Part shown: piece after piece, positions 23,787 through 31,679 of the stretch | How the letters are laid out: the number at the start of each line of letters is the position of its first letter | Position numbering within the stretch: the stretch's first letter is position 1 | NCBI RefSeq assembly: GCF_036084755.1 | Contig: NZ_CP107968.1 | Coordinates: forward strand, 7,014,001 to 7,078,000 | DNA length: 64,000 bases | Reading direction: 5' to 3' | Origin: Streptomyces sp. NBC_00370 | GTDB lineage: Bacteria; Actinomycetota; Actinomycetes; Streptomycetales; Streptomycetaceae | Made by a program: the position numbers and the translations under genes | The notes under the pieces: generated by a model | Told to the model about the DNA's origin: nothing | Seen by the model: the letters and a program-made list of their open reading frames with translations, nothing else | Databases searched by the model: none

Positions 23787-24875
23787 CTACTTCCCGGCGG
23801 CGTCCGCTTCGAGTCCGAGCTGATCGGCCTTCGCGCACTGGATCGACACGTCGAAGTAGTTCTTGACCGAAGCGGCCCCGTTCACAAACGGGTTGGGCCC
23901 CGCGCCGCGGCCGGCGAGTTCCTTCGTCTTGGTGGCGGCGTTGTCGAACTCGGAGTGGTTGGACATGATGACGGTCGCCCCGGCCTTCACCGCGGCCGCC
24001 TGCATCTTCTTCGCCGAGTCGATGTACTGCTGGAGGTTGGCGATACCGGGGTCCGGCTTGTCGTTCTGGAAGCCGAGCGCCGTGCCGCCCGAGTAGGCGA
24101 CGGTCACCGGGTCACCGTAGTCATGGACCGTGAAGGTCATGGAGAGGGTGCCGGGGGTGTGTCCCGGGGTCGGGATGATGTGGACGGTCGTACCGCCCAG
24201 CTTCAGATCGGTGTTCTTGGAGACCCGGATCCCGGTCTTGAAGTCCGGGGTCTGGCCCTTGAACGTCTTGGGATGTGCCTTGATGGCGTCCCAGTCCGGT
24301 GAACCCATCACCACCCGGGCGTTCTTGGTCGCCTTCTGGACCACCTCCACACCACCGACGTGGTCGGCGTGGGCGTGGGAGATGATGATGTACTTGATGT
24401 CCTTCGGGTCGAGCCCGAACTTCTTCATCCCGTCGATGATCAGGGTCTGCGCGCTGTACTGGTAACCCGAGTCGATCAGGATGAGACCCGCGCTGGTCTT
24501 GAGGATCCACGCGCTGTGCACCGAACCGCCGACGAAGTAGAGGTCGTCGAAGGCGCGGGCCGAGTCCGCGTACCAGGTCGACTTTGCGGGCGCCTTCGAA
24601 GGGTCGTCGATGTAGGCGGGTGTGGTGTCGGTGGTGCTGGGTGCTCCGTTGACCGGCGGCAGGAAGCAGAGCCGGTTCAGGGTGCCGAGGTGTTCGAGTC
24701 CCGCCGCGTTCTTGGCGGCCGTCTGGGCCGCGAGTATCTCCGCGGCGAAGTCGCGGTGCGAGGCCTGTGAGTGCCCCTGCCCCTGTGCGAACACCGGTGC
24801 TGCGGCGACGCTGCCGCCGACCAGTACGAGTGCGGTCGTCATCAGTGCGAGGCGGGATCTCATGCTCTTGCTCAT
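23787..24875 (-). CDS. secreted MBL-fold metallo-hydrolase, subclass B3 beta-lactamase-like
   Basis: A 362-residue exported protein. A Sec signal peptide ends near APVFAQG (about residue 30). The hydrolase has the zinc motif HAHADH at residues 167-172 with following GG, the third-histidine segment PTPGHTPGTL and SNHSEFDNA near the C terminus, which is the arrangement of subclass B3 metallo-beta-lactamases. I choose ATG 24875 because GGGAG lies seven bases upstream and the signal peptide starts there; the frame from 24980 runs through the promoter. A large inverted repeat at 24909-24944 sits in that promoter. Beta-lactam hydrolysis is possible, but environmental B3-like proteins also include lactonases and other esterases. 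Confidence 0.85.
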   Translation of the reverse strand: MSKSMRSRLALMTTALVLVGGSVAAAPVFAQGQGHSQASHRDFAAEILAAQTAAKNAAGLEHLGTLNRLCFLPPVNGAPSTTDTTPAYIDDPSKAPAKSTWYADSARAFDDLYFVGGSVHSAWILKTSAGLILIDSGYQYSAQTLIIDGMKKFGLDPKDIKYIIISHAHADHVGGVEVVQKATKNARVVMGSPDWDAIKAHPKTFKGQTPDFKTGIRVSKNTDLKLGGTTVHIIPTPGHTPGTLSMTFTVHDYGDPVTVAYSGGTALGFQNDKPDPGIANLQQYIDSAKKMQAAAVKAGATVIMSNHSEFDNAATKTKELAGRGAGPNPFVNGAASVKNYFDVSIQCAKADQLGLEADAAGK

Positions 24876-24908
24876 GCGGTGCTCCCAAGGTGTTGGCGTC
24901 GTTGCCGA

Positions 24909-24944
24909 TTCCACCACTCGGTAAGTCGCTACCGAATGGTGGAA
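24909..24944. promoter_or_regulatory. 15-bp inverted repeat operator in the MBL-fold gene promoter
   Basis: TTCCACCACTCGGTA at 24909-24923 and TACCGAATGGTGGAA at 24930-24944 are complementary except for one position, around a six-base centre. It is 34-70 bases upstream of ATG 24875. The TCGGTA...TACCGA core and spacing resemble TetR-type operators. No regulator gene is adjacent, so it may be controlled in trans. Confidence 0.6.
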
Positions 24945-25025
24945 CAATGCGCGCGCCCACTCGGCCATGTCAAGAGTCACGTGTGAGTTGCATCTCAGCC
25001 ACTTGCGGAGCTTGGCTCTCTCCCG

Positions 25026-26483
25026 TCACCAGCCCGTGAACAGCAGGTGGTTGATCAACAAGGCCAGTACGGTCTGCGCCGTCAGCCATCCCCGGCGCCC
25101 ACGGTCCGGCAGCAGCGCGGCCGCCGGCAACAGCCAGCAGGCGAAGGGCAGCCAGATGCGTTCCGTCTCCGCCTTGCTCATGCCGGACAGGTCGGCGAGC
25201 AGCAGCGCCAGCAGCGCGGCCAGCACGAGCAGCGCCAGCCGCCCGGTGTCCTGGAGCGTTCCGGTACGCACTCCGCGCAGGATTTTCGCGGTGCATGCCC
25301 TGCGCATTCCGGCCACCGTGGCGAGACCCGTCATGAGCACGGTGCAGGCGAGGTTGGCCCACACCCAGTACCCGTACGGACGGATCCTGGCGACCCCCTG
25401 GTAGTAGCGCTCGACCAGCAGCTGGTACGCCTCCCACCAGTTGAAGCCGGCCAGGGTGAAGACGGCGGGCGCGACCAGCGCCCCGGCCAGGAACAGCGGC
25501 AGCGGGCGGGCGCTGCGGCTGATCAGCAGGACGGCGACGCCGATCACCGCGATCAGCGCCAGCCCGTACGAGAGGTAGCAGAGCGCACCGAACAGCAGCC
25601 CCGAAGCGACGGCGGCCGTCGCGGGCGACCGGACGGTGCGGGTCGCCGCCAGTGTGAACAGCGCGACCGCCCAGGCGGCGACGGCCGCGAAGTACCCGTC
25701 GGCGGAGGCGCCGATCCACACCGCTGTCGGCGCGACGACGAGGAACGGCGCAGCCCTGCGCGCAAGCGCCTCACCGGCCAGGGCGCGTACGGTGACCAGC
25801 ACGGCGACCGCGGCCGACGCGCCGGTGACGACACACCACACGCCGGCCCAGCCGCCGCCGCCGAGGCCCAGCCGGTCGAGACCCACGAAGGTGAGCACGG
25901 CGCCCGGCGGATGGCCCGCGAGGTGCGCGGGCCAGTGACCGGGGGAGTAGAGCAGGATATGGCTGGTGTAGCCGCGCACGGCCGCCCCGATGTCGCCGAA
26001 GCGGCCGATGCCCTGGAGGTATTCCTCGCGGGTGGTGAGGCGTTGGGCGATGCCGTCGTGCCAGCCGTCCACGAGCGCGAGCGAGAACACCCAGGCCATG
26101 CTGGTCGCCCAGGTGGCCAGGGTGAGCGCGCGCCAGGACAACCGGGCTGCCACCGCAGGCCCTTGGACGACCACGGCGAGTGCGACGAGGACCGCGGCCG
26201 GTGTGCCGGGGCCGATGTGCGGGTCCCACGAGGCGAACAGCGGCGGCCAGTTGACGTGCAGTGCGCCGTCGGCCCGCTCGATCGCCCGGCCGACGAGCAC
26301 CGCCACCACCACGAGCAGCACGCCGGCGCCGGCGGCGGCCAGGTCGGCGCCGCGCCCGGTCGTCCCCGTCGTCCCCTTTTCCCCGGTCTTCCCGGTCTTC
26401 TTCCCGGCCGGTTCCTGGACGGGCGGGCACTCCTCAGGCGGCGAAGGGCGGTGGTCCGCCGTCGGTGTTTCCTCGGCCCTCAT
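25026..26483 (-). CDS. polytopic membrane glycosyltransferase-like protein
   Basis: A 485-residue integral membrane protein with roughly ten hydrophobic helices. The N-terminal 50 residues are cytoplasmic and charged (PAGKKTGKTGEKG). The first external loop (HVNWPPLFASWDPH, then LTTREEYLQGI and YSPGHWPAHLAGHPPG) has the acidic and histidine-rich character of GT-C mannosyl/arabinofuranosyl transferases acting on lipid-linked sugars. I therefore consider a GT39/GT-C-type transferase likely, though not proven. Start ATG 26483 overlaps the methyltransferase stop (ATGA) and has AAGGGA upstream. It is the last gene of the seven-gene run that begins at 31493. Confidence 0.78.
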   Translation of the reverse strand: MRAEETPTADHRPSPPEECPPVQEPAGKKTGKTGEKGTTGTTGRGADLAAAGAGVLLVVVAVLVGRAIERADGALHVNWPPLFASWDPHIGPGTPAAVLVALAVVVQGPAVAARLSWRALTLATWATSMAWVFSLALVDGWHDGIAQRLTTREEYLQGIGRFGDIGAAVRGYTSHILLYSPGHWPAHLAGHPPGAVLTFVGLDRLGLGGGGWAGVWCVVTGASAAVAVLVTVRALAGEALARRAAPFLVVAPTAVWIGASADGYFAAVAAWAVALFTLAATRTVRSPATAAVASGLLFGALCYLSYGLALIAVIGVAVLLISRSARPLPLFLAGALVAPAVFTLAGFNWWEAYQLLVERYYQGVARIRPYGYWVWANLACTVLMTGLATVAGMRRACTAKILRGVRTGTLQDTGRLALLVLAALLALLLADLSGMSKAETERIWLPFACWLLPAAALLPDRGRRGWLTAQTVLALLINHLLFTGW

Positions 26484-27181
26484 CCGGTGTTCCCTTCCCG
26501 TACGCGCGGCACACCGGCTCTGCGCAGCGCCACGAACGGCCGTCCGGCCGCCTCCCATTGGTCCACCGGCCGCCAGCCGAGCGGGCGCGCGTGCCGCAGC
26601 AGGGCGCGGACACCGATCCTGGCCCACGGGAAGAGCGCGTCCTCGGAGCCCTCCGCGGTGCCACCGCCGGTGCCGCGCCCGTCGTCCACCCGGACCCGCA
26701 CCCGCTCGTCGATGTCGAGCGGCGCCGTCTCGGCGATGAGCAGTCCCTGCGGCGCCAGCAGTTCGGCCGCCCGCACCAGCAGCGCGCGCGGGTCGCCGCC
26801 GATGCCGACATTGCCGTCGACGAGCAGCGCCGTGTCCCAACGGCCCTCGCCCGGCAGCGGATCGAAGACCGATCTGCGCAGCGCGACACCGCCGAGGAGC
26901 GTGGTCCGGTCGACCGCCGCGTGGCTGACGTCGATGCCGAGCGCGCGATGACCGCGCCCGGCGAGCGCGGCGACCAGCCGGCCGGGGCCGCACCCGATGT
27001 CCAGCACCGCGCCCTCGCAGCGGGCGAGCGCCGACAGATCGGCCGCGTCCGCGACCGCGCACCACCGCTCCACGTCGAGCGGCAGCAGCCAGCCGTCGCT
27101 GCGGCGCAGGAACAGCGGGCCCCGGCCGCTGCGTACCGCCTCGGTGTACGGATCGGCGCCCCACGCCACCGCCGTACTCAT
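26480..27181 (-). CDS. class I SAM-dependent methyltransferase
   Basis: A 233-residue methyltransferase. VLDIGCGPGRLVAALAGRGHRALGIDVSHAAV (split as motif I and the acidic end of strand 2) is the SAM-binding core, and LLVDGNVGIGGDP and APQGLLIAETAP follow as motifs II and III. Its ATG 27181 overlaps the upstream gene (ATGA), and its own stop overlaps the membrane protein downstream. The acceptor is unknown; a glycolipid or sugar intermediate made by the same operon is the natural guess. Confidence 0.85.
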   Translation of the reverse strand: MSTAVAWGADPYTEAVRSGRGPLFLRRSDGWLLPLDVERWCAVADAADLSALARCEGAVLDIGCGPGRLVAALAGRGHRALGIDVSHAAVDRTTLLGGVALRRSVFDPLPGEGRWDTALLVDGNVGIGGDPRALLVRAAELLAPQGLLIAETAPLDIDERVRVRVDDGRGTGGGTAEGSEDALFPWARIGVRALLRHARPLGWRPVDQWEAAGRPFVALRRAGVPRVREGNTG

Positions 27182-27837
27182 CGGGCCACCGCCCTGCGGC
27201 CGGCGGTCAGACGCGCGTAGGTCGCGGCGAAGGCGGTGTGCGGTGCGAGCGCGCTGACGTACGCCGCGTCGTCCGGCGTGTCGACGTCGCGCAGCCTCGG
27301 CAGATCCTGGACGGTGAGCCCCGCCGCCACCAGCCGGCCGCGCTGCACGGCGCCGGTGTGCGGGACCGACATCGGCACACCGCGCAGCAGGGCCGGGTCG
27401 GGCACGGCGAGACCCAGCGCCCAGAACCCGCCGTCGTCGGCGGGCCCGAACCACGCTTCGGCGCCCTGCCGCCCGGCCGCGGTGAGTGCGGGGGCCAGCA
27501 GGTCAGGAGTGATCTGCGGGGTGTCCATCCCGATGAGTACGGTGGGCCCCTGGCAGCCGCCGAACGCGGCAGCGAGCCGTTCGTCGAGGCCGCCCGTTCC
27601 CTGCGGCACCACCTCGAAGCCCGGCGGCAGCCACCGCCCTGGGCGCCCTTCGAGCACCACCACACGCCGCCGGGCGGGCAGTTGGAGCACGGTCCGCAGT
27701 GTGTCACCGAGCGCGGCCTCGGCCAGTTCGGCCGCCTCGGTGTGGGTGAAGTGCGGGGTGAGCCGTGTCTTCACCCGGCCGGGCACCGGTTCCTTGGCAA
27801 TGACCAGCAGCGTGGCTGATCCTTCTGAATGGGTCAC
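27178..27837 (-). CDS. TIGR04282/DUF2064-type glycosyltransferase A family protein
   Basis: A 219-residue GT-A-fold protein. LLVIAKEPVPGRVKTRLTP is the hallmark N terminus of the DUF2064/TIGR04282 family, and VLIGMDTPQITPDLL and FGPADDGGFWALGL are its further signatures (the D-T-P and D-D-G residues contact nucleotide and metal). The family is named after arsenosugar biosynthesis but is widespread in sugar metabolism, so that activity should not be assumed. I prefer GTG 27837, which has AGGG at eight bases; GTG 27846 is nine bases further out. Coupled by ATGA to the methyltransferase. Confidence 0.85.
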   Translation of the reverse strand: MTHSEGSATLLVIAKEPVPGRVKTRLTPHFTHTEAAELAEAALGDTLRTVLQLPARRRVVVLEGRPGRWLPPGFEVVPQGTGGLDERLAAAFGGCQGPTVLIGMDTPQITPDLLAPALTAAGRQGAEAWFGPADDGGFWALGLAVPDPALLRGVPMSVPHTGAVQRGRLVAAGLTVQDLPRLRDVDTPDDAAYVSALAPHTAFAATYARLTAGRRAVAR

Positions 27838-27884
27838 GGATTTCACCCTACGGAGCGGAGCCCGGCATTTCGGGCAGCGGATTC

Positions 27885-28571
27885 TTACCGAACGTGGACG
27901 TCTGCGGCCGGTGCGACCGGGGCGGCCGTGAGCACACCGCGCATGTCGCGCACGGCGTGCCAGGTGCCGCGCCAGGTGCCGGTGACCTTCGACCTGCCCG
28001 TGCGCGGCCGGTACGGCACATCGCGCTCCACCACCCGCCAGCCGTTGTCGGCGGCCCGCACGACCATCTCCAGCGGATAGCCGCTGCGCCGGTCGGTCAG
28101 CTCCAGCGCCAGCAGCGCCTCGCGCCGCGCCGCCCGCAAAGGCCCCAGGTCACGCAGGGGCAGCCCGGTCCTGCGGCGGATCATCCTGGCCAGCGCCAGA
28201 TTGCCGGCCCTGGCGTGCGGCGGCCACGCACCAGGCCCCTCGGGCCGTCTGCGGCCCAGCACCAGATCCGCCTCACCGGCCGCCACCTCCCGTACGAAGG
28301 AGGTGAGCAGCCCCGGGTCGAGCGAGGCGTCACAGTCGCAGAAACACACGAACTCCGCCTCGGCGGCCAGCAGTCCGGCATGGCACGCGGCCCCGAAGCC
28401 GCGCCGCTGCTCCCGTACGACGGTCGCGCCGAGCCCGGCGGCGATCTCGGCCGAGCCGTCACGCGAGCCGTTGTCGACGACGATCGCCCGCCACCCTTCG
28501 GGGATCCGGTTCAGTACCCACGGCAGCGCCAACGCCTCGTCGAGACAGGGGAGTACGACATCGACGGTCAT
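27885..28571 (-). CDS. family 2 glycosyltransferase
   Basis: A 228-residue GT2/DPM1-like enzyme. VDVVLPCLDEALALPWVL, VVDNGSRDGS and FCDCDASLDPGLL are the nucleotide-sugar-binding segments, with the last acidic cluster in place of the usual DADLQ. The segment YRPRTGRSKVTGT close to the C terminus matches polyprenyl-phosphate sugar synthases. No membrane segment is present. ATGA overlap with the epimerase gene upstream suggests that the epimerase makes its donor. Likely role: transfer of a nucleotide-activated sugar to a lipid carrier, then used by the membrane transferase at the end of the operon. Confidence 0.87.
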   Translation of the reverse strand: MTVDVVLPCLDEALALPWVLNRIPEGWRAIVVDNGSRDGSAEIAAGLGATVVREQRRGFGAACHAGLLAAEAEFVCFCDCDASLDPGLLTSFVREVAAGEADLVLGRRRPEGPGAWPPHARAGNLALARMIRRRTGLPLRDLGPLRAARREALLALELTDRRSGYPLEMVVRAADNGWRVVERDVPYRPRTGRSKVTGTWRGTWHAVRDMRGVLTAAPVAPAADVHVR

Positions 28572-29623
28572 GAAGCGACCGCCCGCAGTCCGGCCCCGGC
28601 GAACTCCGCCATGCCCGCGTCGAACGTGACCTCGGGCCGCCAGCCCAGTTCGGTGCGCAGCCGCTCGGAGGACGCGGTGATGTGCCGGACGTCGCCCAGC
28701 CGGTACTCACCCGTCACCACCGGGCCGGGTCCGCCGTGCGCCGTCGCGAGTGCTTCCGCCATCTCGCCCACGGTGTGCGGCTCGCCGCTGCCGGTGTTGA
28801 GCGCGCGGCACCCACCCGGCTCCCGACCCGAAAGGGCCTCCAGGGCAACCACGTTGGCGCGCGCCACGTCCCGTACATGTACGAAGTCCCGCCGCTGCCC
28901 GCCGTCCTCGAAGACCTGCGGTGCCTCGCCGCGCGCCAGCGCCGAGCGGAAGAACGACGCCACACCCGCGTACGGTGTGTCGCGCGGCATCCCGGGCCCG
29001 TAGACGTTGTGGTAGCGCAGGGCGAGGGCCCGGCCGCCGGTGGCCCGCGCCCAGGACGCGGCCAGCTGCTCCTGGGTCAGCTTGGTCACCGCGTACACGT
29101 TGCGCGGATCGGCCGGCGCGTCCTCCCCGATCAGCCCGGGGACCAGCGGGGCCGCGCAGCGCGGGCAGCCCGGTTCGAACCGTCCGGCCGCCAGATCGGC
29201 CTCCCGGCGCGGTCCGGGTGCGACCCGGCCGTGCGCGGGACAGTCGTAACGGCCCTCGCCGTAGACGACCATCGACCCGGCGAGCACCAGCGCCGTGACC
29301 CCGGTCTCGGCCATGGCGGCCAACAGCGTCGCGGTGCCCAGATCGTTGCAGCTCACATAGTCCGGCGCGTCGGCGAAGCCGGTGCCGAGACCGACCATCG
29401 CCGCCTGGTGGCAGACGGCGTCGACACCGGCCAGCGCCCGTACGACGGCGGCCCGGTCCCGTACGTCGGCGTGGCGCCACCCTGCGGGCGGATCCGGTGG
29501 CGCCACCGGATGGGCCGAGGGCAGCAGGGCGTCGAGGACCACCGGCTCATGACCGGCGGCGGTGAGTGCGGTGACCACGTGCGAGCCGATGAAGCCCGCG
29601 CCACCGGTGACAAGTACGCGCAT
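28568..29623 (-). CDS. NAD-dependent nucleotide-sugar epimerase/dehydratase with a Cys/His insert
   Basis: A 351-residue extended short-chain dehydrogenase. LVTGGAGFIGSHVV binds NAD(P), and YAVTKLTQEQLA contains the catalytic Tyr/Lys pair; GSMVVYGEG holds the Ser. Unusually, the segment between the Ser and the Tyr carries CPAH and, about 28 residues later, CPRC, which together look like a small zinc ribbon. RDFVHVRDVARA is the usual substrate-side motif. Start ATG 29623 lacks a strong ribosome site. GDP- or UDP-sugar 4-epimerisation or dehydration is expected; the substrate is unknown. Confidence 0.87.
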   Translation of the reverse strand: MRVLVTGGAGFIGSHVVTALTAAGHEPVVLDALLPSAHPVAPPDPPAGWRHADVRDRAAVVRALAGVDAVCHQAAMVGLGTGFADAPDYVSCNDLGTATLLAAMAETGVTALVLAGSMVVYGEGRYDCPAHGRVAPGPRREADLAAGRFEPGCPRCAAPLVPGLIGEDAPADPRNVYAVTKLTQEQLAASWARATGGRALALRYHNVYGPGMPRDTPYAGVASFFRSALARGEAPQVFEDGGQRRDFVHVRDVARANVVALEALSGREPGGCRALNTGSGEPHTVGEMAEALATAHGGPGPVVTGEYRLGDVRHITASSERLRTELGWRPEVTFDAGMAEFAGAGLRAVAS

Positions 29624-29676
29624 CCAGCCGACGGTAGAGGCCCACGGCGTACCGGTCGGTGTCCCGCGCCGGAGCG

Positions 29677-30204
29677 TCACCGGTCCGTAAGATCGTCCGG
29701 CGGCCGGTGGGACGCCCGTTCGACCGGACCGCCTCCGAACAGTCCCCGTCCGACGAACCACAGCGCCGACAGCACGAACAGCGCGGCGGTGACGAGCAGC
29801 CAGCGGCCGAGGTACACGTCGGCCGACAGGCCGGTCGCGGGGGTGTAGCCGGCCGAGTTCCGCAGCACCAACGGCCAGTACACCAGCAACAGCAGCAGGG
29901 ACAGAAAGCCCGGCACACGCACGTAGTTGACACCGTCGCGGTGGACACCACCACGTTGCGCGAAGGGGCGCCGGCCGAGCCGGTCGAGGACGCCGTACAG
30001 CGGCACCAGCACCAGATCGTGCAGGACGGCGCAGGCCACGAACCAGATCGCGACGGCGAGCCATCGGTCGGCCAGCAGCCGGACCGCCGCGTAACCGCAC
30101 AGCGCGAACGAGGCCAGCAGGATGAGCAGATGCAGCGGCGACTCGCCGTACAGCCGCCGGAAGCGCCCGGCGGACGAGCTGTCGCGTCGTGTCACACCGG
30201 CCAT
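29677..30204 (-). CDS. small integral membrane protein
   Basis: A 175-residue protein with about four hydrophobic segments (HLLILLASFALCGYAAV, WLAVAIWFVACAVLHDLVLV, FLSLLLLLVYWPLVL, WLLVTAALFVLSALWF). ACAVLHDLVLVPLY carries an in-membrane His-Asp that is distinctive. The start ATG 30204 lies inside the end of the molybdoenzyme gene (13-base overlap), so the two are coupled, and it may be an accessory membrane partner. I do not recognise a named family. Confidence 0.78.
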   Translation of the reverse strand: MAGVTRRDSSSAGRFRRLYGESPLHLLILLASFALCGYAAVRLLADRWLAVAIWFVACAVLHDLVLVPLYGVLDRLGRRPFAQRGGVHRDGVNYVRVPGFLSLLLLLVYWPLVLRNSAGYTPATGLSADVYLGRWLLVTAALFVLSALWFVGRGLFGGGPVERASHRPPDDLTDR

Positions 30205-31493
30205 GTCGTCTCCCCGAAGCTCAACTGCCTGACCCACTTGGTGTTCATCACACCGGGAGCGCCCGGCACGATGATCCGCGCCGGACTGCCGTGGTCGGCG
30301 GAGAGCGCGGCGCCGTTGACCCGCAGCGCCAGCAGCGAGCGCGTGTCGCGTACTTGGTTGTCGCGCAGGGCCACGGCACGGAAGGAACCGTGCAGTTGCA
30401 CCGACTCGACGAACACCCCGGGCGGGTCGTCGCCGAGCCCCACCAGTCCCGCGAGATCGACGAGCCTGACCCCCTCCCAGTGCTGGTTCTCCGTCGACCA
30501 GCCCTCGACACACGCGATGGGCAGCGACGAGCGGTGCTGCGGCAGCTCCCGCACCTGCGCCAGTGTGAGCGAGACCCGCCGGCCGCCGCCCCGTACGACC
30601 AGCCGCCAGTCGGGGCCCACGTCCCGTTCCCTGATGTGCGCGAGGGCCGCCGTCTTGTTGACGGGGAACCCGTTCGGGCCGCTGCCCGGCTGCCGGCCGT
30701 GCGGTGCGAGCAGCGCCGTCCCGCGCAGGCTCCCGCCGATGGACTGCCCGGCCGTCACCACGAACAGCACCACGGAGCCGAGCCCCACCAGCCCGAGCGC
30801 GCCGCGCCGCGACATGGTCGGCGGTGCGGGGTCGGGGGCCACCAGACCGCTGTCGTCGGCCGGCTCGGGCCTGGTCCTGGCCACCGGGGTGCGCAGCTCG
30901 GCCCGGAAGTCGCGGCTGCGCAGCGCCCGTACGGTACGGGGCAGCCGGATCACCACATGCGCGACGACCGCGCCGAAGAACACCCAGGCGCCGTAGAAGT
31001 GCAGCGGGTAGAACGAGCCGGGGAAGAGATAGTCCAGCTGGATGTTGAGCACACCGGTGACGAACTCGAACAGCCCGCCGCCGACGAGCAGCAGCAGGGA
31101 GAGCCGGTCAAGCGCGTGCCCGACGGAGCGTACCGGCGGCAGGGTGAACAGCTTCGGCACGACCGACCAGAGCTTGGCGAGCAGCACCGGCACCAGCACG
31201 ATCCCGAGCGTCACATGCACGCCCTGGGTGACGCGGTACAGCCAGTACGGGTCGGTCGGCCAGCTGAAGAGGTAGAACCCGAGCAGCCCCTTGTCCGGCG
31301 TCTTGTCGTTGACGGCCGACAGATCGGGGTTGTACGCCGCGTACGACACGAGCCCGGTCAGGAACAGCACGGGGATGCCCACGAGCAGCACGGCGCCGAA
31401 AACGGACGTCAGCCATGGGCCGCGCAGCGGGCTGCGCCAGAAGGTGTCGGGCCGGACGGAACCGGGGGACGGGAGGCGGGAGCGGACGTTCAT
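30192..31493 (-). CDS. membrane molybdopterin oxidoreductase, sulfite-oxidase type
   Basis: A 433-residue fusion. Residues about 1-195 are a four- to five-helix membrane module resembling the cytochrome-b561/YedZ type, with histidines (GVHVTLGIV, PLHFYGAW, VVAHVVIRL) as possible haem ligands. Residues about 220-430 are an exported sulfite-oxidase-fold domain. C328 in IACVEGWSTENQ is the invariant cysteine that ligates molybdenum. VESVQLHGSFRAVAL and DHGSPARIIVPG are substrate-side and cofactor loops. It probably oxidises or reduces a small oxyanion or sulfoxide outside the membrane. It opens the seven-gene operon that continues with sugar-modifying genes. Confidence 0.88.
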   Translation of the reverse strand: MNVRSRLPSPGSVRPDTFWRSPLRGPWLTSVFGAVLLVGIPVLFLTGLVSYAAYNPDLSAVNDKTPDKGLLGFYLFSWPTDPYWLYRVTQGVHVTLGIVLVPVLLAKLWSVVPKLFTLPPVRSVGHALDRLSLLLLVGGGLFEFVTGVLNIQLDYLFPGSFYPLHFYGAWVFFGAVVAHVVIRLPRTVRALRSRDFRAELRTPVARTRPEPADDSGLVAPDPAPPTMSRRGALGLVGLGSVVLFVVTAGQSIGGSLRGTALLAPHGRQPGSGPNGFPVNKTAALAHIRERDVGPDWRLVVRGGGRRVSLTLAQVRELPQHRSSLPIACVEGWSTENQHWEGVRLVDLAGLVGLGDDPPGVFVESVQLHGSFRAVALRDNQVRDTRSLLALRVNGAALSADHGSPARIIVPGAPGVMNTKWVRQLSFGETTWPV

Positions 31494-31679
31494 GACTGAG
31501 ACCGTAGGGTCGGCGACCCCCCGCGGAGCCGCTGCGACTCGTGACGAAACGCTGACGTCCGCCAGGCGGGGACGGCGCCGGACGTCACCCGAATGGTCGG
31601 CGCGGAGCGGCGGCGGGCGCCGCGCGAGGGGACGGTGGGCTTACGCCGTCCGCCCCGCACCCCGAGGAGCTGGTTATCC
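31494..31679. other. divergent promoter region
   Basis: This gap of 186 bases separates the molybdoenzyme operon (minus) from the HExxH lipoprotein gene (plus) and must hold both promoters. I find no convincing -10/-35 pair or repeat. GAGGAG at 31664-31669 is the ribosome site of the lipoprotein. Confidence 0.4.

Noticed and set aside
27178..27837. Arsenosugar biosynthesis role for the TIGR04282-type protein
   Set aside because: No arsenic methyltransferase, ArsM or radical SAM partner is in the operon; only the fold is supported.
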